Notes: generated from the sequence alone by a model not told the origin. A stretch of DNA of 62,883 bases from Pseudomonas sp. 6D_7.1_Bac1 (GCF_025465945.1 NZ_JANLNW010000073.1:1-62883), one strand, 5' to 3'; counted from the stretch's first letter, positions 1 through 8,438 are shown. Program-made: numbers and translations.

Positions 1-1
1 C

Positions 2-33
2 AAAAAAGGCCGCTTTTGCATAAAAGCGGCCTT
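2..33. terminator. Inverted-repeat terminator at left edge
   Basis: A perfect 12-bp stem (AAGGCCGCTTTT and its complement) closes on a GCAT loop. An A-run on the left gives a U-run only on the minus strand. It probably ends a gene lying left of the window, with bidirectional use possible. Confidence 0.55.
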
Positions 34-189
34 CCCGAAGTAGCTAAAGACCAGCAAAAATCAATTAAGTTCCGTCTATAAAACAACAACTTAGAGAATT
101 TTCATAAGTCGTGTTATTCGTCGGATTTCGATTGTAACCATCGTGACACAGCCTCAGGATCGCGCCGTCATCCCTTTGAGGCTCCGCTA

Positions 190-678
190 ATGAAGTTCTC
201 CTCGATTCTCTTGTTGTCCCTTGGCCTGATCAGTGGCGCCGCGTCTGCAGGTGGCACCGCCGAGGCAGGTGTGGGCGGCGCATTGGGCGGGGTTCTAGGC
301 TCAGTGGTAGGTCAATCACTGGGTGGCAACACCGGCTCGACCATTGGCGCGGCCTTGGGCGGTGCGGGTGGCAGTGCGGTAGGTGCCAACAGACACAGCC
401 GTGGCGAAGCAGCCATTGGTGGTGCGCTCGGCGCAGCCGGCGGTAACGTGGTTGGCCGAAGCATGGGCGGCACTTCAGGCAGCCTGATCGGCGCGGCAGC
501 CGGCGGTGGTGCTGGTGGTGCGCTGGGTAACTACATGGGCAACCAGAGCAACAACGAAGGCGGTGGCCGTGGCTATCGCGACCATGACCGTCGCTACTAC
601 CGCGACGATGACCACCGCGGTCGTGGCCATGCTTACGGCCATCACAAGCATCGCCATTACGAACATGATCGCGACTGA
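190..678 (+). CDS. Glycine-zipper envelope protein
   Basis: This 162-residue protein has a clear Sec signal peptide (about residues 1-20, ending ASA). A central region (about 25-120) is very rich in Gly and Ala with GxxxG spacing, for example GGALGGVLGSVVGQSLGG. This is the glycine-zipper pattern of small envelope-associated proteins that insert in or stick to membranes. The last 40 residues form a very hydrophilic tail rich in His, Arg, Asp and Tyr, which could bind metal or polyanions. The zipper block looks internally duplicated, with two similar halves of about 45 residues. The gene is monocistronic and ends in a shared terminator. The molecular function is unknown; the exported location and glycine zipper are read directly from the sequence. 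Confidence 0.8.
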   Translation: MKFSSILLLSLGLISGAASAGGTAEAGVGGALGGVLGSVVGQSLGGNTGSTIGAALGGAGGSAVGANRHSRGEAAIGGALGAAGGNVVGRSMGGTSGSLIGAAAGGGAGGALGNYMGNQSNNEGGGRGYRDHDRRYYRDDDHRGRGHAYGHHKHRHYEHDRD

Positions 679-708
679 AACCTTAAGTAGCATCACGTAA
701 GAAATTCC

Positions 709-740
709 AAAAAATCGCAGCCCCTGGGCTGCGATTTTTT
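709..740. terminator. Bidirectional terminator between convergent genes
   Basis: A perfect 14-bp stem with a 4-nt loop is flanked by A6 and T6 on its two sides. It can therefore stop transcription from the glycine-zipper gene on the left and from the thioesterase gene on the right. Confidence 0.9.
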
Positions 741-744
741 CGTT

Positions 745-1176
745 TCACACCACCAACCGCTCCAGCGCCCCGCGCAACCCGGCAGGAATCGCCACCGGCT
801 GATTCGATGCCCGATCCACAAACACATGCACAAAACGTCCTGCCGCGCAGGCGTCCTCTTCTTCCGCCTTGAACACCGCCAGTTCGTATTGCACCGAGCT
901 GTTGCCCAACTTACCCACCCGCAATCCGATTTCAATGCGCTCGGGGAAAGCAATCGAGGCGAAGTAATCGCAGGCCGAACTCACCACGAACCCCACCACT
1001 TCACCGTCGTGAATATCCAGGCCGCCGACCTCAATCAAGTAGGTATTCACCGCCGTGTCGAAGAAGCTGTAGTAGGTCACGTTGTTCACATGGCCATAGA
1101 CATCGTTGTCGTGCCAGCGGGTGATGATCGGCTGGAAGTGCAGATAGTCGGCGCGCTGAGGCATGCAGTCGGTCAT
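745..1176 (-). CDS. Acyl-CoA thioesterase, 4HBT hotdog family
   Basis: This is a 143-residue single hotdog-fold protein of the 4-hydroxybenzoyl-CoA thioesterase/YbgC type. The family motif is visible near the N-terminus as RWHDNDVYGHVNNVTYYSFFD, where the Asp is the expected catalytic residue. It should hydrolyse a short or medium acyl-CoA in the cytoplasm. The ATG at 1176 is preferred because GAGAG lies 9 nt upstream; a GTG five codons earlier has no ribosome site. It follows the 3-hydroxyacyl-CoA dehydrogenase gene by 49 nt on the same strand, so the two probably form an operon handling one acyl-CoA. The substrate cannot be read from sequence. Confidence 0.85.
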   Translation of the reverse strand: MTDCMPQRADYLHFQPIITRWHDNDVYGHVNNVTYYSFFDTAVNTYLIEVGGLDIHDGEVVGFVVSSACDYFASIAFPERIEIGLRVGKLGNSSVQYELAVFKAEEEDACAAGRFVHVFVDRASNQPVAIPAGLRGALERLVV

Positions 1177-1225
1177 TGGGTTATCTCTCACAAAAGGCAG
1201 GCAGTGTAATCGCCGTGACCATTAA

Positions 1226-2461
1226 TCAGGCGACCTGAACATTGGCAAAACGCCCACCTTGGGCCGCCAGCGCACTGATCAACCGCGCAGGCTTCCACAG
1301 TTCACCTTGCTCGGCCTCAAGTCGCAGCAAACGCGTTTGGATATCTGCCAACCCTTGCTGATCCGCCCAGGCCATCGGCCCGCCTTTATCAGCCGGGAAA
1401 CCATAGCCATTGAGGTACACCAGATCGATGTCGTGAGCCGACTCGGCAATGCCTTCCTGAAGGATCTTCGCGCCCTCGTTGACCAGCGCCAGCAGGCAGC
1501 GCTCGAGAATTTCCTCAGGGCCAATCTCTCGACGCTGATAGCCGAGCTCTTCGCTGACCCGCAGCACCAGTGCATCGACTTCCACATCATGCTCGGCCTG
1601 ACGACTGCCCGCCTCGTAGTGGTAATAACCGTTGCCGCTCTTTTGACCGAAGCGACCCAGCTCGCACAAGCGGTTATCCACCTGAACCTCGGCTTCGTCC
1701 TGGCCGACACCCGCCAACTCCCGCGCACGCCATCCGAGGTCGATACCGACCACGTCGTACATGCGGAACGGCCCCATGGCAAAACCGAAGCCTTGCAGCG
1801 CGGCATCGACCTGATAGGGATAAGCACCTTCAAGGAGCATCTTGCGCGCTTCAAGCACGTAGGTATTGAGCATCCGGTTGCCAATAAAGCCGTGGCAATT
1901 ACCCGCCACCACACTCACCTTGCCCATGCGCTGGCCCAGCTCTTTGGCTACCTTGAGCACCGCTGGTGCAGTCTGCGCACCCCGGACGATTTCCAGCAAC
2001 TTCATGATATGCGCCGGGCTGAAGAAGTGCAGGCCCAGTACCTGTTGCGGGCGTCCGGTAACGGCGGCTATTGCATCAATGTCCAGCGCCGAGGTGTTGC
2101 TGGCCAGGATTGCTTCGGGCTTGAGCAGACTGTCGAGTTCGCGAAAAATCTTCTGCTTGAGTTCGAGGTTTTCGTAGACCGCCTCGATCACCAGATCCAC
2201 CTCACTGATCGCCGGGTAATCAACCGCCGCCGTCACTCGGGCGATGCGCACATCGGCTTCAGCCTGGTCAATTCGGCCCTGACGCACAGTGTGTGCATAG
2301 GTCTCGGTCACGGCAGCGAGTGCTTGCTCGAGCATCTGTGCATTGTTGTCGACCCATTGCACCGGCACCCCGGCGTTGGCCAGACACATGACGATGCCTC
2401 GGCCCATGGTGCCTGCACCGATCACGGCGGCACGCTGAATCTGGAACGGCGTCTGGCTCAT
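1226..2461 (-). CDS. 3-hydroxyacyl-CoA dehydrogenase
   Basis: This 411-residue protein oxidises an L-3-hydroxyacyl-CoA with NAD. The N-terminal Rossmann fold shows GAGTMGRG near residue 14. The family signature HFFSPAHIMKLLEIV follows in mid-protein. Two C-terminal 3HCDH-type helical regions are present, the second with LNGYGFPADKGGPM. It resembles the dehydrogenase half of FadB or PaaC-type enzymes without the hydratase part. The ATG at 2461 has GAGAG upstream; the frame stays open for another 30 codons upstream but without a better start. Its partner is the thioesterase gene just downstream. I considered carnitine dehydrogenase, but length and C-terminus fit the two-domain 3HCDH family better. 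Confidence 0.87.
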   Translation of the reverse strand: MSQTPFQIQRAAVIGAGTMGRGIVMCLANAGVPVQWVDNNAQMLEQALAAVTETYAHTVRQGRIDQAEADVRIARVTAAVDYPAISEVDLVIEAVYENLELKQKIFRELDSLLKPEAILASNTSALDIDAIAAVTGRPQQVLGLHFFSPAHIMKLLEIVRGAQTAPAVLKVAKELGQRMGKVSVVAGNCHGFIGNRMLNTYVLEARKMLLEGAYPYQVDAALQGFGFAMGPFRMYDVVGIDLGWRARELAGVGQDEAEVQVDNRLCELGRFGQKSGNGYYHYEAGSRQAEHDVEVDALVLRVSEELGYQRREIGPEEILERCLLALVNEGAKILQEGIAESAHDIDLVYLNGYGFPADKGGPMAWADQQGLADIQTRLLRLEAEQGELWKPARLISALAAQGGRFANVQVA

Positions 2462-2597
2462 TGTTTGCTCTCTTGTTGGCGATCCAAAGACAGCATTCAC
2501 CATAGTCAGCGCAGCAGCGTTTTTGAAATTTATTCCTGTGATGAGCGGCATTCAGCGGATGGATGTTCAATGGCTACCTCCAGACTTCACACCCCCC

Positions 2598-2734
2598 GTA
2601 GCAGCTGCCGAGCCTGCGAGGCTGCGTTCGGCTGCGAAGCAGTCGCTAAATCTGAATGTGCGATTCTCCAGAAAGATTACGATCGCCGGATGACGACCAC
2701 TACGTGGCCGAACGCAGCCTTCGGCAGCTGCTAC
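2598..2734. repeat. Long imperfect inverted repeat between dehydrogenase and recQ genes
   Basis: The left arm begins GTAGCAGCTGCCGAG and the right arm ends CTTCGGCAGCTGCTAC, each followed or preceded by a GGCTGCGTTCGGC block. Together they make a large hairpin-capable element. It differs from the two REP families found elsewhere in the window, so it is a third Pseudomonas intergenic palindrome type. Confidence 0.75.
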
Positions 2735-2744
2735 GCAATCCTCG

Positions 2745-4679
2745 TCAATCTGCCAGATGGATTCCGGCCCACTCGCGCACCTCGGCATACGGATAATCCT
2801 CCAGCGCCGCAAACCCCGGAATCGCCCGCGCCTTGAGCTTGGTAAACAGCGGCACGCTGATACCGCACAAGAACCGTGTCAGCCGCTCCGCGCCCGGCAA
2901 GCTGCCGTTGTACGCCTCATGCCTGTGGATAAAGTCACCACACAGCGCCTTGAAGTTTTTATCCACAAGTGCTGGCAGCTCAGGCGGTTCCGGCAGACGG
3001 GCAACCTGCCCATGGCACACCGAGCAATGCCCGCACTGCTGCGGCGCGTTATCGTCGCCGAAGTACTGCGCCAATCGATAGCCCAGGCAGTGCTCGGTGG
3101 CGAACAGATCGAGCATCGCGTGGATACGCGCGATTTCGGTGCGTTCATGCTGCGTGAAGTAGCCATGCAACTCGGCGCTCAACGCCAGGGCATCGAAGTC
3201 CGTCATCAGCAGGCTATAGACCTCGGTCATCTGCTTGCTTTCCAGCTCGACCCAGCCCTTCTCCTGAAAGTAATCCAGCGCCTTGACCACCCGATTGCGT
3301 TCAGCCTGATGCTGTTGGTACAGCGCATCGAAATTCACCGTGGCCCAGGTTCGCGCACGGCTGGAGGTCTGGATGATCGCCTCGACGAAGTCCCGCCGCT
3401 CGCCTTCGAAACGCGCCAGCAAAGCTTCAGGCTCCAGCAAAAACTTGAAACGGTACTCGGCAAAGTAGGCGTAACGCGGTGCGATCAAGCCTTTGAGTTC
3501 AAGCTGCACCAGTAAGGTCTTGAGCGGCAGTTGGCGAATATTGCTCTGGTCGGCCAAGGGGCCCAGCAAAAACTCCCATTGCCCATCCGGCGCGGCGGCT
3601 TGCAGTTCATCGAGCACACAACGGATGCCATCCAGCTCCGGCGTGTCACCGTAAACGAAGTTTTCCAACACGTTGAGGCTGTCGCGGTTGGCCAATACCA
3701 GGCAGTCGGATGGCTGCCCATCGCGCCCGGCACGACCGATTTCCTGGCTGTAGTTTTCGATGGATTTCGGCAAGTCGAAATGCACCACGTTGCGGATGTC
3801 GCTCTTGTCGATCCCCATGCCGAACGCGATGGTGGCGACGATGCAATTGGACTGCCCGCCCATGAACCGGCGCTGAATCGCTTCCCGTTGTTCATGGGGT
3901 AAACCGGCGTGATAGGCCTCGGCCTGAAGACCGTTTTGACTCAGGTGCTGGGCAATCTGCTCAGCGGTTTTCTGCAAGGTCACGTAGACGATGCTCGGCT
4001 GCCCGGCACGCTGCCCCATCCACTCCACCAGACGGCGGCGCTTGTCCTGCCCCCGCACCGGTTCAACCAGCAAATTAAGGTTGTGGCGATAGAAACCGGT
4101 GGTCACCACATCGTCCGCCGCGATGGCGAATTTCGCCTGCATGTCGGCGATCACTTTAGGTGTGGCGGTGGCCGTCAGCAGCAAGGTTTGCGGGATGTTG
4201 AACTGGCGCTGGTAGTCCGGCAGCTTCAAATAGTCCGGGCGAAAGTTGTGCCCCCATTCGGAGATACAGTGCGCCTCGTCCACCACCAGCAACGAGATCG
4301 GCACCTGCTGCAAAAAGTTGCGAAAGCGCTCGTTCTTCAGGCGCTCGACTGAAATCATCAAAATCTTCAACTCGCCCGACCGTGCCCGCGCCATCACCGC
4401 GTTGGCGTCGTCACGGCTCTGGGCCGAATCGATACTCGCCGCCGCAATCCCGTGGCGCTGCAAGAACGCCAGTTGGTCCTGCATCAACGCCAGCAAGGGC
4501 GACACCACCAGCGTCAGGTGCGGCAACAACAAGGCCGGCAACTGATAGCACAAGGACTTGCCGGACCCGGTCGGGAAAATCGCCGCCGCCGAGCGCCCGG
4601 CCAACACCGCACTGACCGCCGCCTCCTGGCCGGGCCGGAACTGTGGATAACCAAAGACCTGTTCGAGGGTGTTGTGCAT
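2745..4679 (-). CDS. recQ: RecQ-family ATP-dependent DNA helicase
   Basis: This 644-residue superfamily 2 helicase unwinds DNA 3' to 5' in recombination and repair. Walker A is PTGSGKS at 36-42 and the DEAH box is at 134-137, followed by the RecQ-specific region WGHNFRPDY. The second helicase domain has the conserved IVATIAFGMGIDKSDIRNVVH and the QEIGRAGRDG arginine-finger motif. A zinc-binding segment with CGHCSVC lies near the C-terminus (about residue 557). There is no clear HRDC domain: about 70 residues follow the zinc region. This fits the shorter RecQ-family proteins of pseudomonads rather than the E. coli domain layout. Confidence 0.93.
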   Translation of the reverse strand: MHNTLEQVFGYPQFRPGQEAAVSAVLAGRSAAAIFPTGSGKSLCYQLPALLLPHLTLVVSPLLALMQDQLAFLQRHGIAAASIDSAQSRDDANAVMARARSGELKILMISVERLKNERFRNFLQQVPISLLVVDEAHCISEWGHNFRPDYLKLPDYQRQFNIPQTLLLTATATPKVIADMQAKFAIAADDVVTTGFYRHNLNLLVEPVRGQDKRRRLVEWMGQRAGQPSIVYVTLQKTAEQIAQHLSQNGLQAEAYHAGLPHEQREAIQRRFMGGQSNCIVATIAFGMGIDKSDIRNVVHFDLPKSIENYSQEIGRAGRDGQPSDCLVLANRDSLNVLENFVYGDTPELDGIRCVLDELQAAAPDGQWEFLLGPLADQSNIRQLPLKTLLVQLELKGLIAPRYAYFAEYRFKFLLEPEALLARFEGERRDFVEAIIQTSSRARTWATVNFDALYQQHQAERNRVVKALDYFQEKGWVELESKQMTEVYSLLMTDFDALALSAELHGYFTQHERTEIARIHAMLDLFATEHCLGYRLAQYFGDDNAPQQCGHCSVCHGQVARLPEPPELPALVDKNFKALCGDFIHRHEAYNGSLPGAERLTRFLCGISVPLFTKLKARAIPGFAALEDYPYAEVREWAGIHLAD

Positions 4680-5114
4680 AAGCTGTCACTCCGTTGACTG
4701 CTGCCATGCCAAAAGCCTAGCCGGCAAAAGCAGCGAGTCGAGAAAAGGTCGGGCGCAAAAGAGATACGGGATGATACAGGGAGAACGGCGCAAGGCCCGC
4801 GATGCAATCCGTTTGCTGATGTTGTTCAAATTCGAAATCGTAAACCACGAAACGCCCTACACAGTCTGGCGCAGGCGTTACTGCGGCTCTATTCGCCACG
4901 CCTGACAAGCGCGTGGGAAATTCGACCTTTTGGAAAGCGGCTGAAAAAACCTCGCAAACCCTGTAGGCCAAAGGCTCATGGGCCAGTAAACGCCCTACAC
5001 AATCTGTCCATGCAGGCCGTCTTGCTGCGTTTTGCTGAACCTCTCTATAGTTTGCGGCGCGGCTGAAAAGTCACCTGCCGGGCGACTTCGCGAACGCGTA
5101 CTGGACTGATCCCA
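4680..5114. other. Gene-free stretch with a spaced direct repeat
   Basis: This 435-nt stretch lies between divergent recQ and a small gene and I see no credible ORF in it. The word AAACGCCCTACAC-A/G-TCTG-type occurs twice in direct orientation, at 4849-4868 and 4987-5006, about 138 nt apart. It may hold the promoters of both neighbours. Confidence 0.5.
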
Positions 5115-5396
5115 ATGCACACCTTCACTCCGTTTATCGACCGCTACCGCCCCCTCAAAACTACATTCACCGACACCCCGGTGCTGGTCATCGACACCCA
5201 GGCCAGCCCCCAAGCCCTGCTCGACGCCGCCCAACAACGCATCCGCGCCGCCAGCGACCTGCTCGAAACCCTTTACTGCCAGTGCTTCAATCAGGCTGAC
5301 GTCAAAGACATTCCGCATATCGTTAATGCGCTTTATCTACTGACTCAGGATGGCAGTGATTTGCTTGAGGTGGTTCAGCAGCGGATGCCGAAATAG
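5115..5396 (+). CDS. Small hypothetical protein, paralogue A
   Basis: This 93-residue, probably alpha-helical cytoplasmic protein has no motif that names a function. It is clearly paralogous to the gene at 5773: both start with a PFxDRxRPLKT segment, continue FTDTPVLxIDT, and share RIRAxSDLLETL and the ending YLLTQDGxDLL. The pattern of a short variable head, an LLxAAxxR helix and a second helix with a Leu repeat recalls the small Pseudomonas DUF3077/DUF6124-type proteins, but the match is weak. The two copies flank an antitoxin-like gene inside a variable islet. Confidence 0.7.
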   Translation: MHTFTPFIDRYRPLKTTFTDTPVLVIDTQASPQALLDAAQQRIRAASDLLETLYCQCFNQADVKDIPHIVNALYLLTQDGSDLLEVVQQRMPK

Positions 5397-5423
5397 AACA
5401 CACCGAACACAAGGTTGAATTCA

Positions 5424-5612
5424 ATGACGGAAAAGATTCCCAAGGAGCGCGCCGAAACGCAAAACCCTATCGACAATGCGCGGTTGGCCGAGCAATTAAA
5501 GGCCTGTGTTGACGATCCACAGCCCAGCATTTCTCACGAAGAAGCCATGCGTCTGATGGACGAAGAAATTGAGGCCCTTAGCCAGAAAAAAGACCGACAG
5601 ACAAGACTGTAG
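5424..5612 (+). CDS. Orphan antitoxin-like small protein
   Basis: This 62-residue hydrophilic protein resembles the C-terminal half of RelB/StbD-type antitoxins of Pseudomonas, which commonly read LDDPRPSIPHDEVMAEM near the end; here it reads VDDPQPSISHEEAMRLMDEE. ATG 5424 is chosen over the TTG three codons upstream. No toxin gene follows: the next 160 nt hold no ORF of suitable size. It may be an orphan antitoxin, a decayed remnant, or an unrelated small regulator. The family call rests on one short motif. Confidence 0.5.
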   Translation: MTEKIPKERAETQNPIDNARLAEQLKACVDDPQPSISHEEAMRLMDEEIEALSQKKDRQTRL

Positions 5613-5772
5613 AAAGCCTGCTCCCCTTCCTACAACCTTCGGCTCTGTATCGCCATTAACGGGCCTGCGACTCACATGTATATTGATACCGTCGCTGAAA
5701 AACCAGCGAACCGGGTTTGGTCACTCGAGAACAGAGATCGGTGTACACATCCCTTGAACGAGGTAATTCTCA

Positions 5773-6069
5773 GTGGCCATATTGAATCCGTTTGCAGACC
5801 GCTTCCGTCCATTAAAAACCAACTTCACCGACACCCCGGTTCTGATCATCGACACAGAGACCGACCCACAAGACATCCTCGAAGCCGCCCTTCAACGCAT
5901 CCGCGCCTCCAGCGACCTGCTCGAAACCTTGCACTGCCAATGCTTCAAACACGGCGATGTCAAAGACATTCCGCACATCACCCACGCCCTATACCTGCTG
6001 ACTCAAGACGGCCGTGACCTACTTCAAGTCGCCCAGCAACGCATGCTGAACTGGAAAGCGCCGGCCTGA
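5773..6069 (+). CDS. Small hypothetical protein, paralogue B
   Basis: This 98-residue protein is a close paralogue of the one at 5115, with most positions identical from residue 5 to 88. It starts with GTG, preceded by GAGG about 10 nt upstream. The highly conserved FTDTPVLIIDT and RIRASSDLLETLHCQCF segments suggest both copies are under selection. The function is unknown. It sits directly upstream of a REP-like hairpin and toxin-antitoxin remnants, so the duplication belongs to a rearranged islet. Confidence 0.7.
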   Translation: MAILNPFADRFRPLKTNFTDTPVLIIDTETDPQDILEAALQRIRASSDLLETLHCQCFKHGDVKDIPHITHALYLLTQDGRDLLQVAQQRMLNWKAPA

Positions 6070-6083
6070 AGTCCGAGTGAACA

Positions 6084-6114
6084 GATCGTTCCCACGTTCT
6101 GCGTGAGAACGATC
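6084..6114. repeat. Short REP-like hairpin (GATCGTTCCCACG type)
   Basis: Two 13-nt arms with one mismatch (GATCGTTCCCACG and CGTGAGAACGATC) enclose a 5-nt loop. It belongs to a palindrome common in Pseudomonas intergenic DNA. It abuts the toxin remnant that follows. Half units of the same element occur at 6307-6320 and 59443-59455. Confidence 0.75.
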
Positions 6115-6182
6115 ATGAGCAACAAGACCTAACCGCCGATGAACGCAAAGCGTTGAAAGCCGTCATCGAACACTGGAGATAA
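6111..6182 (+). pseudogene. 3' remnant of a RelE/HigB-type toxin gene
   Basis: The open frame ends in a peptide reading HEQQDLTADERKALKAVIEHWR then stop, which resembles the C-terminal tail of HigB/RelE toxins that sit upstream of HigA/NadS antitoxins. It stops 2 nt before the ATG of the antitoxin remnant, which is the gene order and spacing of that toxin family. The rest of the toxin is missing, and the frame is interrupted at once by the REP-like hairpin. The call depends on this short peptide and on context. Confidence 0.5.
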
Positions 6183-6184
6183 CC

Positions 6185-6364
6185 ATGAGCACGTTTTTTG
6201 ATGAGCTGATGGAAAGCGTGCAACAGATGGACGAGATCGTACGGGGTGAACGCCTACCTTCCCACGAACTCCATGTTGACGTGTTGCAAGTCAGAGAAAT
6301 TCGTAAGCGTGGGAACGATCAACCGCGTAGCAAGGGCCTTCCACCCAAACCCTGCGCCCCATAA
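6185..6364 (+). pseudogene. Truncated HigA/NadS-type antitoxin
   Basis: The frame codes 59 residues. The first 40 (MSTFFDELMESVQQMDEIVRG, then VLQVREIR) look like the N-terminus of Xre-type HigA/NadS antitoxins, which normally continue into a helix-turn-helix (ATGLSQAKFA...). Here the helix-turn-helix is lost. Right after REIR the sequence turns into a half unit of the REP-like palindrome (GCGTGGGAACGATC, 6307-6320) and then unrelated codons. A deletion or insertion at the repeat is the simplest explanation. The upstream overlap with the toxin remnant supports a former toxin-antitoxin pair. Confidence 0.6.
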
Positions 6365-6396
6365 CATTCCTGCATGCCTCAACCGGACTGTTAACC

Positions 6397-6762
6397 ATGT
6401 ACCTCGCCCCCAACTTCCCCGACGACCACGCCATGCAGTTACTCATGCAGCTGCTGCACGAAGAACTCGGCCTGCCCGAACGCAAAACCATCAGCCTCAC
6501 CACCTCGATCAATTTCGACCTCGGCTGCGACGGATCAGACGCTCGACACCTGATGGAAACCCTGGAAGAACAGTTCGCCATCGACTTCATCGACTACGAC
6601 GCCTATCGCTACTTCCAACCGGAAGGCTTTGACGTGTTCCTCAAGCGTCGAGCGAAGGGACGTGGCGACAAAGTCCCGCTGACCATCGGCATGCTCTACC
6701 GGGCCATCAAGGTACAGCAGTGGAATACACAGGAATTGGAAGGCATTCAGCCGAACGCATAA
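6397..6762 (+). CDS. DUF1493 family protein (acyl-carrier-like)
   Basis: This 121-residue protein fits the DUF1493 family, whose members are compared to acyl carrier proteins. The body shows the family pattern LGCDGSDARHLMETLEEQF, then DFxDYDAYRYFQPEGF, and the closing LTIGMLYRAIKVQQW. At the site where an acyl carrier has a phosphopantetheine serine (DSL), this protein has GSDA, so carrier activity is uncertain. No synthase or transferase genes are nearby. The start at ATG 6397 follows a weak ribosome site. Function remains unknown. Confidence 0.75.
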   Translation: MYLAPNFPDDHAMQLLMQLLHEELGLPERKTISLTTSINFDLGCDGSDARHLMETLEEQFAIDFIDYDAYRYFQPEGFDVFLKRRAKGRGDKVPLTIGMLYRAIKVQQWNTQELEGIQPNA

Positions 6763-6842
6763 GTGCCATTATTCTGGCCGTTTAGCGTCTTTTCAGCTTG
6801 AATATTGGTAGTTCTGTCTCCGCTGGCCTGAATTGCGCTCAC

Positions 6843-6871
6843 AAAAAAGCCGCCCCTAAGGGCGGCTTTCT
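6843..6871 (-). terminator. pckA terminator
   Basis: An 8-bp GC-rich stem (AGCCGCCC with complement) and 4-nt loop are followed on the minus strand by a run of six U. It lies about 25 nt past the pckA stop codon. Confidence 0.9.
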
Positions 6872-6896
6872 CTTACCTCAAACCACTACCGAATAA

Positions 6897-8438
6897 TTAC
6901 AACTTCGGCCCAGCAGCCTTGATCGCGTCGCTCACTTCAAACTTCTTGAAGTTCTCAACAAACAACCCGGCCAGCGCCTTGGCAGCCTCATCATAAGCAG
7001 CCTTGTCAGCCCAGGTGTTACGTGGGTTCAACAGGCCAGTCTCAACGCCTGGCACAGCCAATGGCACGTCGAGGTTGATGGTGTCGAGGTGTTCGGTGGC
7101 TGCACCGATCAACGCGCCGCTCTGGATCGCTGCGATCACGCCGCGAGTGGTCGGGATGTTGAAGCGTTTGCCGACACCGTAGCCGCCGCCGGTCCAGCCG
7201 GTGTTGACCAGGTAGACCTTGGAGCCGAAGCCGCGGATGCGCTTGATCAGCAGCTCTGCGTATTCGCCAGCCGGACGCGGAAAGAACGGTGCGCCGAAGC
7301 AGGTGGAGAAGGTCGACTTGATGCCGCTGCCCGAACCCATTTCGGTCGAGCCCACCAGTGCGGTGTAGCCGGACAGGAAGTGGTAGGCCGCTTGTTCTTC
7401 GCTGAGGATCGAGACTGGCGGCAGAACGCCGGTCAGGTCGCAGGTCAGGAAGATCACCGCGTTTGGCTCGCCACCGAGGTTCTTCTCGGAACGCTTCTCG
7501 ACGTGCTCCAGCGGGTAGGCGGCGCGGCTGTTCTGGGTCAGGCTGACATCAGCGTAGTCGGCGTGCTTGGCGTCGTCGATAACAACGTTTTCCAGGACTG
7601 CGCCGTGTTTGATGGCTTTCCAGATGACCGGCTCGTTCTTCTCGGACAGGTCGATGCACTTGGCATAGCAACCGCCTTCGATGTTGAACACCACGCCCTC
7701 GCCCCAGCCGTGCTCGTCGTCACCGATCAGGTAACGGCTTTCGTCGGCGGACAGGGTGGTCTTGCCGGTGCCGGACAGACCGAAGAACAGGGTCACGTCG
7801 CCTTCTTCGCCGATGTTGGCGGCGCAGTGCATCGGCAGCACGTCGGCGGCCGGCAGCAGGAAGTTCTGCACCGAGAACATGGCTTTCTTCATTTCACCGG
7901 CGTAGCGCATGCCGGCGAGCAGCACTTTCTTCTGGGCGAAGTTGATGATCACGCAGCCGTCGGAGTTGGTGCCGTCACGCTCTGGCACGCACTCGAAGTT
8001 GGCGACGTTGAGAACTTGCCACTCTTCACGACCAGCCGGGTTGTACTGGGCCGGGTTGATGAACAGGCAACGACCGAACAGGTTCTGCCAGGCAGTCTGG
8101 GTAGTCATTTTCACGGCTAGGTAGTGCTCTTCAGCCGCACCTACGTGCACGTGGGAAACGAAATGCTCTTGCGCGTTGTTGAACGCCTCGACGCGAGCCC
8201 ACAGGGCATCGAACTTGTCGGCCGGGAACTTGCGGTTGATCGGGCCCCAGGCGATGGCGGCCTGAGTGGTTGGCTCTTCAACGATGAAACGGTCGACTGG
8301 CGAACGACCAGTACGGTGACCGGTGCGAACCACCAGCGCGCCAGTGTCGGCAAGCTCGCCTTCACCGCGGTTCAGGGCTTCTTTAACCAGATCATCAACA
8401 CTCAGATCGGTGTACACGGCGTTATTGGCTTGCGTCAT
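6897..8438 (-). CDS. pckA: Phosphoenolpyruvate carboxykinase (ATP)
   Basis: This 513-residue enzyme makes phosphoenolpyruvate from oxaloacetate and ATP, the first committed step of gluconeogenesis. The P-loop GLSGTGKTTLS is followed by the metal-binding DDEHGW region. The substrate-site segment RTGHRTGRSPVDRFIV lies near the N-terminus. NTGWTGGGYGVGKR carries the kinase signature toward the C-terminus. Length is normal for the ATP-dependent class. It lies downstream of hslO with its own 180-nt upstream region, so it probably has its own promoter. An inverted repeat (GTAGTAG, 11 nt, CTACTAC; 8481-8505) lies 43 nt upstream of the start and may be an operator. Confidence 0.97.
   Translation of the reverse strand: MTQANNAVYTDLSVDDLVKEALNRGEGELADTGALVVRTGHRTGRSPVDRFIVEEPTTQAAIAWGPINRKFPADKFDALWARVEAFNNAQEHFVSHVHVGAAEEHYLAVKMTTQTAWQNLFGRCLFINPAQYNPAGREEWQVLNVANFECVPERDGTNSDGCVIINFAQKKVLLAGMRYAGEMKKAMFSVQNFLLPAADVLPMHCAANIGEEGDVTLFFGLSGTGKTTLSADESRYLIGDDEHGWGEGVVFNIEGGCYAKCIDLSEKNEPVIWKAIKHGAVLENVVIDDAKHADYADVSLTQNSRAAYPLEHVEKRSEKNLGGEPNAVIFLTCDLTGVLPPVSILSEEQAAYHFLSGYTALVGSTEMGSGSGIKSTFSTCFGAPFFPRPAGEYAELLIKRIRGFGSKVYLVNTGWTGGGYGVGKRFNIPTTRGVIAAIQSGALIGAATEHLDTINLDVPLAVPGVETGLLNPRNTWADKAAYDEAAKALAGLFVENFKKFEVSDAIKAAGPKL

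Noticed and set aside
1226..2461. L-carnitine dehydrogenase assignment
   Set aside because: A thioesterase neighbour recalls the carnitine locus, but the protein is about 90 residues longer with two C-terminal 3HCDH domains and no carnitine regulator nearby.
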